Assembly: GCF_000524195.1 (NCBI RefSeq)
Contig: NW_020170410.1
Coordinates: forward strand, 500,204 to 564,203
Reading direction: 5' to 3'
DNA: 64,000 nt
DNA from: Echinococcus granulosus
Lineage: Eukaryota; Platyhelminthes; Cestoda; Cyclophyllidea; Taeniidae
Positions 11,813 through 22,900 of this stretch are shown here, in pieces. The translations under genes were made by a program, and so were the position numbers. Each line of letters starts with the position of its first letter. The stretch's first letter is position 1. A model generated the notes under the pieces. That model saw only the letters and a program-made list of their open reading frames with translations, made no database searches and was not told the DNA's origin.

Positions 11813-13279
11813 CTAGGTTACAATGATTTAATAAAAAAGGATGGTTGGTTTAGCAAGGAAATAATATATTTCTGCTTCGATCTCCTAGTTGGTTATCTTA
11901 GAAAGAGGCTTCGTTTGAAATAACTAACGACTCTTATTTGTAAGACCTTGGAACGGCTTTAAGAAACTTCTAAAGTAGTTCACTTGGGTTGATAGGGATC
12001 TCCCGGATTTAGTCTTTAAAATCGTATTTTAAGTATATTTTTATGATTTTTATGGTAATTCTGGCAAAATCTCTTTAGCTAATGGCATCTTAGGTTTCAA
12101 ATATTTACGTGACAACAAAATCTACCCTTTTAAGTCTTGATACTTCTTATGACGTGGTAGGTAGCGTTCACTGACAAAATTACTAATTCCAAATTCCTCT
12201 TGAAAGATTTTCCCCACGATTGATGACAAATTCTTCAAATTAGGCAACTTTACAGCAAGTTTTTTCATGTTATCAAAGGCTGAGCTGATCTTCAGCATTG
12301 CAAGACGATTCCAAAAGCTGGAGTTGCATACCTCCAGTATTGTCTCCAACAATGACGCCTCCTCACTGACGAAAGTGGTCGTTTTATTTATTGCAACTGG
12401 CCTCTCTGAAAAGCTTATTAACAGAGGACCATAGATCTTCGCTATTAGAGCTCGTTCAGAGTTTGACGTAGTATGCATAAGCAGGAAGTGCTGAATATGC
12501 AGCATTAGAAAGGCGGCTGTATCAATTACGGTTCTGCTGTATGGCAGAAGAGCATGCTGAACGATTAGTCTGATGTTGGGGTCGGGTCGGTTGAACTGAT
12601 CATACAAGGGACGTTTGGTGATCGCTTCTATATCACGCTTGAAGAGATGGATTAATTTAGGGGAAAAGGTACTCAAAAATACGCGGAGGGTTCTGATTAG
12701 AAGGGCTGGACTCAATCCTCTTAACATATTTTGGAGAAATGGTACTTGTTTATGAACGAAGAGCAAGTGGCCGAGTAGATCTACTGCCTCTTGATGAAAT
12801 TGCAGCCACTCACACAACATCCAAGCCCAGAAGTTCTCACGAAAACAGTGGGACTCTATGGCATTGACAAGTACCAAGATAATCCCAGGCACGTAAGGTG
12901 ACTCCATAGGTGAAAAATCGGCCACATTCAGACGCCGCCTAGAGATTATTTCCTCAATGCCCATTTCATATCTAGTCTCCTGCTCAAGCCTAGCGTCGAA
13001 ACCCTGGAAATGGCGCTTCCAAGCGTACGGGCTCTCAAAGACTTCACGCATAGCTGCATTGCGAGCATTGGCTTCCTTATCAATATCCGTGCGACAAGAG
13101 ATGTCTTTCACTTCCTCATACTTGTCATCAAATGGCTGAATGGGCATGAAGAGACGCAGAGTGGCATTGTCTTCGTTCTTTTTAATTCGCTGTCCACTGT
13201 CGTAGTATGCTAGTTTGGATGGAATCGGCGCGACTATATGCACCGAAGGCCGAGGACCTTTAGCATTCTTTAAGACCAT
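11461..13279 (-). CDS. Atypical RhoGAP-like domain protein, two exons
   Basis: The gene encodes about 501 aa: exon 1 is 13,279-12,126 and exon 2 is 11,812-11,461, joined across a 313-bp intron with a GG|GTAGAT donor and a CTAG acceptor. An in-frame TAA about 12 codons before the ATG supports the start. Residues 125-340 fit the RhoGAP helical fold: VPGIILVLVNAIES (129-142) matches the domain start, LSPALLIRTLRVFLSTFSP (189-207) matches the segment before the PePL motif, and LMLHIQHFLLMH...IAKIYGPLLISF (258-290) matches the NkM..nLa.vfgPtLl end. The catalytic GxFRxSG arginine-finger loop is not present where expected (RENFWAWMLCEW), so it may bind a GTPase without activating it. The C-terminal exon is charged and without known motifs. 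The gene name is not recognised. OCRL- or DEPDC1-like degenerate RhoGAPs are the closest type I can think of. Confidence 0.75.
12126..13279 (-). CDS. RhoGAP-like gene, exon 1
   Basis: This encodes residues 1-384 plus two bases of codon 385. Without splicing the frame ends one residue later at a TAG inside the donor region, so a transcript that retains the intron would give a 385-aa form without the charged tail. Confidence 0.75.
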
Positions 13280-14177
13280 TGTCAGATGAATGAAAAGACA
13301 ACTTCTTTGACCTTAAATTGGATGCTTTTTTGGCATAATTTATTGATTGCTTTCCTCCGTGCATAGAAAATACAACCTTAGTCTGGACAACCGTGTCACT
13401 CTGTCAAGCCAGTACTTTTAGTCAGTACATTCTCATAATTATTTGATTCGCGTAATCATCCACAAGTTCCTATGCGGCAAAAGCTTTAACAAGCAAGTTA
13501 GATGGACTTTAAGTTTTTTAACAAAAAAAGGAGTGATCAATCTTTCTTCCAACAGTTGGCAAAGTTTAAAGAGAACTATAAGGTCGCCAGTGAGCCGACG
13601 TGTTTTCAAATTCTTACCCTGTTTTTATGTTAAAGTATTTTTACTTCTTTTTCATGTTTGTTGGGAAGTACTTTATAGGCTGGATGCGGTCATTAAGTAG
13701 AAGCCTCATGAAGGAACGGACGCCATCGGTACCCGGGAAGAAAACGTATACAAACCGCGGTCAAACTGTGGTGTCTATACCGCTACCCAAGAAACACGTC
13801 CTTGTCCAATTTGTCAGCTTTTTATTTCAAAAAATATGGAATCTAAAAAAAGAGAGAAACACAGTCTATTATAATGGCATGCCGTGGTTTAAAGTTTATT
13901 TATCTCAATCCCTATTCCCAACAGAACGTGGGTTTTTTAATAATTACCTAAGAGATTAGGCAAAAGAGACATCTGGTTAGATATTCTCCTGCTTTTATTA
14001 GCAGCTGCCTTATTCTTTGTCTCCTAGAAAGACGAATAAGTTTGAGAATGCATAAAACAATCAGAGCACAACATTTTGCTAATTTATTTGCGGACAAAAG
14101 GTTCTTCTAATAAGGAATTTCAAGTGTTTTGACCCCATTTTAGCAATGAAAAATTGTGTAATTAAGATAAGTGTATA
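13280..14177. other. Intergenic, upstream of the RhoGAP-like gene
   Basis: Presumably this holds the promoter of the minus-strand gene, but no TATA or CCAAT arrangement stands out. Overlapping plus-strand ORFs at 13,443-13,959 (85 and 119 aa) look non-coding. Confidence 0.35.
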
Positions 14178-14353
14178 TGTAAGACTCTGATTCTTTGTTC
14201 AGTTGCCAGATTTTGTAATAGAGGCACCGAAGGTTCCGCCATTGTACCTCCGGACCATACCGGTAGCACCTCATCTCTTCTATACCACGATAATTCATAT
14301 TATCTCTTGCCATTATTACCTCATTTGTCCTTGGGGAAGTGTTGAGGTGCCAG
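14178..14353 (+). mobile_element. Solo TRIM LTR, forward orientation
   Basis: It starts TGTAAGACTCTGATTC, a close match to the family start TGTAACACTTTGATTG, and continues with gaggcaccgaaggttccgcc and attgtacctcc. The second half is diverged, ending near ggtgcca. Confidence 0.65.
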
Positions 14354-15902
14354 ATTTAAACTGTTTTAGGGGAGGATTTTAATATGTGTAGACATCCTTC
14401 TCTGCTCCATTACCTTACTAATTAACTTCAACACTCCCTTACCTTTTATCCACAAACACCAAAAGTAAGTGGAAAGAAACACATTTAAGTCGAGAATTTT
14501 CTGCAGCCTTACTTCTTTTTCATAGATTGCTCAATCCCTTTCGTAGTTACATTATTAATGCCTGGATTTTTTTTCAGCTCCGTATAAGTTAGATACTTGT
14601 AGGCGAGTTGCATCACACCATGTGCTTGTGATACAGTAAAATAAAATGTTAATTTAAGGATATACTCTTTTAAATCCATTCATCCAATAAAATGACTTGT
14701 TAAAACGTCCACTCCGCTTATTTACCTCTTATAATTGGTCTAATGAAGGAGTAGGCCGTACGTGTCCTCCTTCATGCACCGTAAATGAAATGAAGGCATA
14801 TGGTGCAGCTTACTTCTGCTTGAGAGAGCCAACAAATCTAAGTGGAGTAAGTGCCTTCACTTTTAACAGACGAACTTGCTTTATACCGGGCTGTTGTTGG
14901 GCTTAAAATGAAGTAGAGAGAAATCGGGTGAACAGAGTTTGCCCTTTAAATTTTTCACATTTTGCCTTAACCATACTGGATGCAAGAAGTAGCTTGTCTT
15001 GATCAGGTCAATTAACGCCGGACAGCAAAAACCAGACAAACATTCCGACCAGTGCGCAAAGAAGGCTTTAGGGGGTAGTCAAAGCCTCACATTATTAATT
15101 GGTAAGCATCAAGAGTTGTTTACATAAGCCACAGAGTTGTTTTTTATTACTAATGCAGACATAAAAGATGCCAGTAGTGGATTTGGCTTATGAAGTTGAT
15201 ATTCATTGTGCACGTCAAAGTGGAAAACCTCCAAAACAGGTGCAAATTAACCTCTCTGATACGTTGGAAAATGCAGGAAAAATGACGACAATTTTTCCAT
15301 TAATTAAGTGCTAACTGCTGGGGAGGGAGGAGAAAGCAGCAGCTAGTAAAACGTTATGCTACCTTCACTTTTGATTCCACACAATGAATAGTTTGCGACA
15401 GTAATTTTTGGAATTTTTCATGGGAGACGCTGTATTTTCTGGATACATTTAATTACGCCGGTTCCGGTAAGTGACCTCAATATCATTTTATGGCTGATAG
15501 TAGGAAGATGAGCTAATGACCTATTTCCGTTCAGAAACTAAGGAATGGAGTTTGAGGAGGGATACAAGTAACAAAGATTGCTCTGTTAGAAAAGATGCAG
15601 TTTGAAGTATAGCTCGAGACTAAAATTCGAAGCCTTAGATCTTTTCTGGTAAAATAAAAGGCAGACAACTTTTCGTCTGCTAGTTACTAACTTATACAAA
15701 ATCCAGAAAGGTCTGGAAATTGTACAGATTACTATCTCTTACTCGGAAACCTGACAGTCGGATATGTATGTGGGCATTTATGTAAAATTAAAAGTATGGA
15801 TTTGCTGATTTCAAAGGTATGTCAACTTCACAATAGGTGATTTTACTTCATGGCTTACCTCGTTACTCAATTATGTTGCTGACCACATATATAGGTGGAG
15901 CG
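14354..15902. other. Intergenic, no gene seen
   Basis: No convincing coding sequence or repeat was recognised. The 69-aa ORF at 14,697-14,906 has no features of a real protein. Confidence 0.4.
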
Positions 15903-16614
15903 CTTACAATGAATTGCCTTATTTGTTCACCTTACATTTTGGTTTTGGGGTCTTAAAGCTTCTAGCCATCGTACTTCCACTGAGTGGGACAACTTCCCAG
16001 TAGGGCTAATAGCCACCCAGCCCTCCTCTACTTCGGCGAAACATTTTCTGCCCCAGTAGTGTGACTTCTTCCCATTCCAAAAAAAAATTCGGGGCACTGC
16101 ATTAAAGGTTGCGATAAATGGACTCAAAACTAACGGACAAGTACCTCACTTTCTATTACCGGATTCTAAACCCTGACATGACGGAAGAAAGGCATACGCT
16201 GAGGATGAAAGTGATGTCGACCTTCGGCACCAACTCTATTTCCCTATTCAAAAGGAACAGTACTTATAAATAAAGGAAAATTAATTATGAACTATCTGGA
16301 AGAGTTTGTTATGGAGCTGTCTATGGCACCTGCATGAAGATGTCAATTAAGTAAGCACGCGAGACCTCCTCCACCTCTTCGTTAGCTGGATTGAACCCCA
16401 ATAGATATGGCTGGGTAGTACTGGAGAGAGAATAAACTTGGAAGGAGGTATAAATGCTACGAGGATAGTTTAGGCTCTATGACTGCATTTCCTTTGGGCG
16501 CCATGTCTTCTAGGCTATCTCAGTAGCGTATCAGCCTTTCTGTGGGTTGGCACTACATACTATACCCCAGTATCAGAGATTCTTTCATCCACAAGAATGA
16601 CTCAGGGTACTACA
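15903..16614 (+). mobile_element. Internally deleted TRIM with two LTRs, forward
   Basis: The first LTR spans about 15,903-16,095 (landmarks: catcgtacttccactgagtg, gccccagtagtgtgacttct). The second spans about 16,470-16,614 and ends gactcagggtactaca. The interior retains gcacctgcatgaagatgtca and cctcctccacctcttcgtta, but is about 370 bp instead of 650, and the second LTR lacks its start. It lies about 200 bp past the ZMYND12 stop codon, in the opposite orientation. Confidence 0.75.
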
Positions 16615-16651
16615 CCTATAATACCATTCAAGAAAGTTAGAAACAAAAGTT

Positions 16652-16657
16652 TTTAAT
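16652..16657 (-). promoter_or_regulatory. Candidate polyadenylation signal ATTAAA of ZMYND12
   Basis: ATTAAA occurs on the minus strand 160 bases after the ZMYND12 stop codon and just before the TRIM copy. No AATAAA is present between the stop and the TRIM. Confidence 0.35.
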
Positions 16658-16816
16658 TCCAGACAAATTTAGTGTTTAGGCCATCCCGTGCTACTACCTT
16701 TAACTTATTTCTCAATAAGTCAATATAAACCAAAGCCTCAGGTGTGACTTGAAGTACTTTGTCTGCTTAAATATTGCAAAATGGAGATGCTGTTTCACAA
16801 AATGCAGAATGTTATG

Positions 16817-16921
16817 TCATTGCTCAAATAAGCTTTTCAGATTTTCAAGCTCTGATGCTAACTTCCGATTTTCATCCGCCTTTTTCACGGCAGCAGTGGC
16901 ATCTTCATAGTACTGCTTTGC
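16817..16921 (-). CDS. ZMYND12: ZMYND12 exon 7 (terminal)
   Basis: TTTTTTAG acceptor; encodes AKQYYEDATAAVKKADENRK and LASELENLKSLFEQ, then TGA. It matches the short helical C-terminal end of the vertebrate protein. A CAG nine bases into the exon is an alternative acceptor. Confidence 0.75.
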   Translation of the reverse strand, partial: AKQYYEDATAAVKKADENRKLASELENLKSLFEQ

Positions 16922-19900
16922 CTAAAAAAGACAAAAAATGACCCCATTATTCATCCCGATATTTCACTTAAAAGTCTGTCTTTATTTATTTCCCAACCGC
17001 AATAAGTTACCATTAAGACCGGAAGATTTTTAGCAGTTTCTTTAATAATCTGTTAACTACTGAACGCCTATTTTAGTAGTATATATTAAGAACTATGGTA
17101 CCCTATTTGTGCTTCCTTACTAACCATGGAAGTACTATCTTTATGCCAAACATAACAGATTACGGGAATTTAAATTTAATTTTAGGGCGGGAAAAATTCT
17201 GCATCAAATACAATGCAAAATAATGTATGTAATTCAAACTGTACATTTTACAAAGCAACCGCCCAGAATTTAGCCTATTGATTCGTGCTGTCATTGCAGA
17301 ATTTTTCACTCGCAGTCATTGGTAAATTAATGCAACTCCCAAGTGGTAGGTCGTTCCGCCTGTCTCCACCTTTCTAGTGAGTAATAACAGCTACATAGGA
17401 TGTACTCGATTCTGTCGCACAGCTACGAAGCTGAATAATTAGTCGCAGATTGTTGTCCTCTTAGCGTCAGTACTTCATTGTCATAACACTATTGTCTTAA
17501 AATACAGTAGGAGTCTAAAAAGTTGTTTTAAAGTATTTTTAAAATAATTCAATAAGAGGGTTTAAAGTGCCCATTATTGTGCTATCACTCTCAGGTTGTG
17601 ATTACGGTTTTTTAGTCATGTTTAGTGGGTTTTGTAGATGTACCGATTAATTGAAACAAATTTTCTTATTCCAATTACTGTGGAATTACAAAAACTTCGG
17701 TTTTTTATATATGAGCTATTTTTATTTATTCTGTACCACACAGACTTTCTCCCTGAAATGAACTTATGAAGGAATTGGATAGACAAGTACATTTATATGG
17801 TCTCTGCATTAATCTTTTATTTTTTAATACATCTGATAACACGTGACCAAATCGTTGATTTCTTATTAAAAATACGCACTCTCTTATCAAAATATTGAGT
17901 TAAATGAAGCTAGAGCAGCCGTCGGCAAAATCGGTTAAAGGTGTCCTGTTACTTGCAAAGCCGTCGCTATTCAGGGAGGATTTAAGCCAACCGCATTGCA
18001 TAAAAATTCGCGAGAGACGTGTTTTTCTGCCTTTTTGCCTAAAACACTGCAGGTGATTAGCTAGCAGAATTGAGATAGACAGCAGGCAGTAGTGAATACG
18101 AAGAGTCACTCAAAGTCACCGGTGTATTATGAAGTGGGGTCGCTTTGAGCTATGGAAAATTGCACTCTAGACTCCTTCCAAAGACAGGGGAATTTAGAAA
18201 AAAAAGAACAAAAAACAGCTATGCACCGAAATTCAGGGTATATTATATATTTTAACTACTAAAATATTAAAAAATGTGTAATAGCCATGTGCTTAATTCC
18301 AATAAATTGTTTGCATTAACTACAGATAAAATAAGTATTTTAACAGATATTAGGTGTTGACCTTGGCTTTGTCATTAAGCAGCCAGAAGAGCATAGAGAG
18401 AGCAAGAAGTAGACGAGCTCGAGGATCAGGACGACCGGCTGCCGAGGTGCTGAACTCAGCTCCGTCCAAAGCCGCTCTTTGACTCCTATACCGGTTGATT
18501 GTTGTCAGCATTTTCTTGGCCTCTGCAGCATCTGTTTCACCTAATTCCCAGAAAAATTTTAGCTTGCTAAAACAAGTCTTAACAGATAGCCTCTGGCATT
18601 AAATGAACTTGGGTTTTATCACGTGATTCCACGCTTTTTTTGATAACCCTGTCGTCTATCGATCAAGCGTCAAACTTGGCAACCAAAAGTACATGCTCTG
18701 AAATTTAGAAATTTTACTTGCCACTTAGGCAATACCAATTTGCTAGTAAAACAGAGTTCTAAACTTTTCGGACAAATACCAACGGGATTATTTTATTTCG
18801 CGGTCCAAATTTCTTAAATAGGTTACTGCGACAGTAGGAAGGGATCTCGAGATCGGAGGAGATATTAGCAAAAAGTTGCAAAAAGCTGCTCTTTCTAGGA
18901 AAAAATTAGAAAAATATCAATTCATTTAGATAACAATAAAATTTGGCTTAATCTTCTTGAGTCTACACATTAATCAGTACAGGAAGCAGTGAGGTACCTT
19001 TCAACTGAGGTTGTGGCACAATTAAATGAACATCATCCTTTGCGTTTGGGTTTGCCATCCCAGCTGTATCATTGATGACTGCTTGATAACAAGTAATTTT
19101 CCATCAACTGTAGGAAGTCATTGTAACCATGGGCTCTGTTGAAGCCATGACAATTATAGTTTGTTTTGCTTTCCAACTACCAAGGGAACTTTTTTCACGA
19201 TGCCTATTTACAGTGAAAACACGTCGACACTTGGTCGATGCTGGTGTTGCTTACTCACCGTGTCTCGCAACACAAGCAGTTATTGACACTACTTTGAGGT
19301 CACTAGCATCCCGCATGACGTATATCTGAAGCTGGAGCTGTCAATCTAAATGGTGGCTAAATGCCTATTTTTCCTAAAATCGCTTAGTTTTGTACCTTAA
19401 CTTATAGGTTAACATGAAAACGGACAATAAGTGCAGTGGTAATTGACTGCTGTTTTCCTTTAGGACCCCTAGCATCCAACACACATTTTGTGAGTCACTC
19501 TAAGCCGCATTATTTGAGGCTGTAGGAAGAAGTTTTGGTGTCTCCATTAAACAGCGTACAATGAAGAAATTTTTTGTAAGTGAAGGCGCCAAGCCCGATG
19601 ATGGACGCTTAGCCACTGTAAGAGAGTGAATTGGCATGCAAGCATTTCAAAGACTGGCCCAAGCATGCTGCCAGTTCTAAACATTCCCTTCCATGAATGT
19701 CTGCCAGACCCAAAACTTCTTACGCTGTATGCGTGAGAGACGAGTTTTTCTACGGGAAAAAGTCAACCTAATTACTTATTAGCATTTGCAATTTTGAAAA
19801 GTTGCCTTGCACCCATTTTGACATGATCAGTTTGACTGAGTTGACCTCTAAATGATGAATTAAAAGCTTATTTAAGTAGTACGAAGAAAATGAGGAAAGG

Positions 19901-22900
19901 CAGCTTAGTATCTCCATCCTCCAACATTCGGAGTTGTTTTGGAAACTGCCAAGTTTATCCAACAACCAACACAGATATTGCTGCACTATATACTAGAATA
20001 AGAACTAAACCTGACTGAGGACAGTGCAAACAATTTGTGGACATGCATTGCAGACCAGTTCCATACTTATGGCAACCTTTACACAGCTGTCAACTTCTCC
20101 ATGGGCGATAATGCTTGCCTAGGTATCCCATTCAAGACTGTCATGGTTGTTTTTATCGCCAGTTGTAAATAATACAGTTAACTGCGTTAGTGATTGGATT
20201 CACTGCAACTTTAAATGATATAGAAGCAATTATGAAAAACAAAGAATGAATAAAGCTTACAAAAATGGTTCGGGAATAGCCCAAGTTATTCTAATTAGCT
20301 AATTAAATTGATTCATTTTACTTTCGTTCTCAAGTTCTTAAAGTAGTCAGAACAAAGTGGAACTATGCTTCAAATTATATTTGATTTGTAAATTACCTAC
20401 TATTAAAGTAGTCTGTGTACTCACTAATCATTTATTATGCTCAAGGAATCAGAAGCTTATTTGAAGGAGATTCAGTCTATCCAATCCTGTGCTTTCATTA
20501 CCACGTAGGTGTATAAAATGCGGAAGACCATTCTACTACATTCCCAGGGGTTCTATTTGGCCAACTAAACCTATTATATTCATTTTTCGCCTCAAATATA
20601 AAAGGCAATATCGATTTTAACATTTTATTTAAGTCTAGACGTTTCTCCAAAAACCCTCCTAAGCTCAAATCAGAATTTATTGTAGAAAGCTTGCATCTTG
20701 TTTATTTTTCAGCGTAACTAAGCGCCAATTTGCATGCATTCTCTTCTTTTTACCTTTCTTTAGTAAATGCATCACCATGCTTAAATGTGATTATTTCACT
20801 AGTTCATTCTACTTTTAATTTTTTATTCGCAAAAGAATGAAAGGAGACTAATTAGCAGGCAGAGGCACAAAGGCTTAACTGTAGCTCCAACTTACGCAGT
20901 TACAATCAACGTGTTTTTTTTGCCAAAATAGGGCAGGAAAAAACATTTATCACAGTGTATTAAAAAATCAACATCTGTCCTCAATGGCCCACAAAGGAGA
21001 ACACGAGTAAACTCTGGTTCCATATCCTCGTTCCCTGAGGATTGGACAAAATATGACTTCATTAAGAGTTAATGAAGTTGTGAATTATTGTGGAGTAAAA
21101 AACACCACGAAGGAATATTTTGATAATAAAAACGGACTTGACCTCATTCCAAGTTTATTTGGAAAGCCAAAAAGTTCGCTTTAAAATGTAGTTTATTTCA
21201 GTGATACTTACCACTATGAATCAATGGCGCTCTTCTAATCCAGATACAGCACGGTTTTGTTTTAAACTTTAAAACTCTTTGTAGATAAAAATACCGAAGT
21301 AACAAATACCTTTCAAAGACACACTAACTTCCAAGGATTAACTGAAAACTGGTACCTTACGACTTAAATATCATACATCAACTTGAAATCATGTTGAGTG
21401 AATAGAGCAGGTTCGATATCTTGTAGTGGAGCATTACTAGGGCCACACAGGAAGCATTAAGATATATTTAAAACGGTGATTTACCAAGTAGCAAAAATCC
21501 AATCACTTGTGACAACCCTTTAAATTCAACATGCCATCATGTGGGCATTAGTCAAAGTAAAGTGAAATCAAATATAGTATTCTGTTATTATAAACAAGGC
21601 ACACCCTAATTCTATTTCTCGGAGGCTATAAATGCTGATAAACAAATCTGGTTTCCTTGGATGTCGCATAATTGCTAGACAAATCTATTTAAAGTGTCTT
21701 GAGGAAAATGAAAGAGTAACTTTGAGCGAACATGTTGCCGCCAAACTGTAAATATTCTGAACCTTCAATCCGACTTAGTCCTCTTTTTTAGGAAAGGTCC
21801 CTTACTCGATTCTGTATATGAGACACTACTCCTTCTAGTGAAACCGCATTTTTTTACCATTCATAAGCTGATGGCGATATGTACTTCAGTACCGAACTAC
21901 GCTGCTTCCACACCATAAAAAAAATGCCTCCAATCTCTGCCTTATGCTACGACAATTACTTTGTTCGGAAAAGTAAAATATCGTTAAAGTCACTAGGTAT
22001 AACTGCGTGATTTCAAATAAAACGTGCGACAGAGCAAGATCAGTTTAATTTGTCAACTGCATTTAAGGAGCACTTCAGTCTTCACGGTTCCAGCCGCTGA
22101 CTTGAAATCTGCTAGCTCAATTCGTTTAACTTATACTAACAACCTACCAGCTCCACTCTACATGTTTTGTGATGCCCAAAATAAAGCATTGTACAACTTC
22201 TAAGGGGTGACTTGGATCATAAAAAGCCGTAATATTTCAAAAAATTTTAAGCATGGTGGAAAATAGAGTAATCGAAGGAGTTTCATTTATTTTGCTAAAA
22301 AGTGAGTAAGGGCCCTACGTGAGTTAATTAATGAAAGTTAAAAGGTATTAAATCTCAGCTGACTAAAAAGTTATTCAAGGCGTCTTTAAGGCCATCCCAC
22401 TTAATCAAGAGTTTACAAATATTCCACTTTAATTTACTACAAAGGCTGTAAGTTCTCCTAAACTTAAGCGCTTGCCTAGTAATTTCAAGTAAGAAACCTA
22501 AATATGCCTTCCAGTGATTTAAAAATGTGACTTTTTTAAAGTTTCCCTAAAAGGAGTAAAAGGGAAAGGTCAAATTCTGACTGGAAAAATCATGGCTATT
22601 AATCTTGCTTGGATTTTAGACCCACTTACTCCTAGTTTTGCGATTAAAAGTGGACACACTGACCCCATTTGATGATGCATCGACTCCATCAGACTTGTAA
22701 AAATTATCTCGAAGAAAATTGTTATACTATTGCATTACAATCGACTCCACATCAGTAATTGCATAAAAATTTGCCTAAAAAGATTTGTAGATGAAAGAAG
22801 AAGTGCATTACATTTAGTTAGTTAATTCAAATTGAACATTACAGATAGAGTCACGAACTGTTTTGTTTCCCAGAGTTTGTTTGTTGAAGTTTAGGAAAAG

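Noticed and set aside
18990..19750. GC-richer part of ZMYND12 intron 5 as a possible exon or repeat
   Set aside because: Frames are short, it does not match the ZMYND12 family, and no second copy was found in the window.
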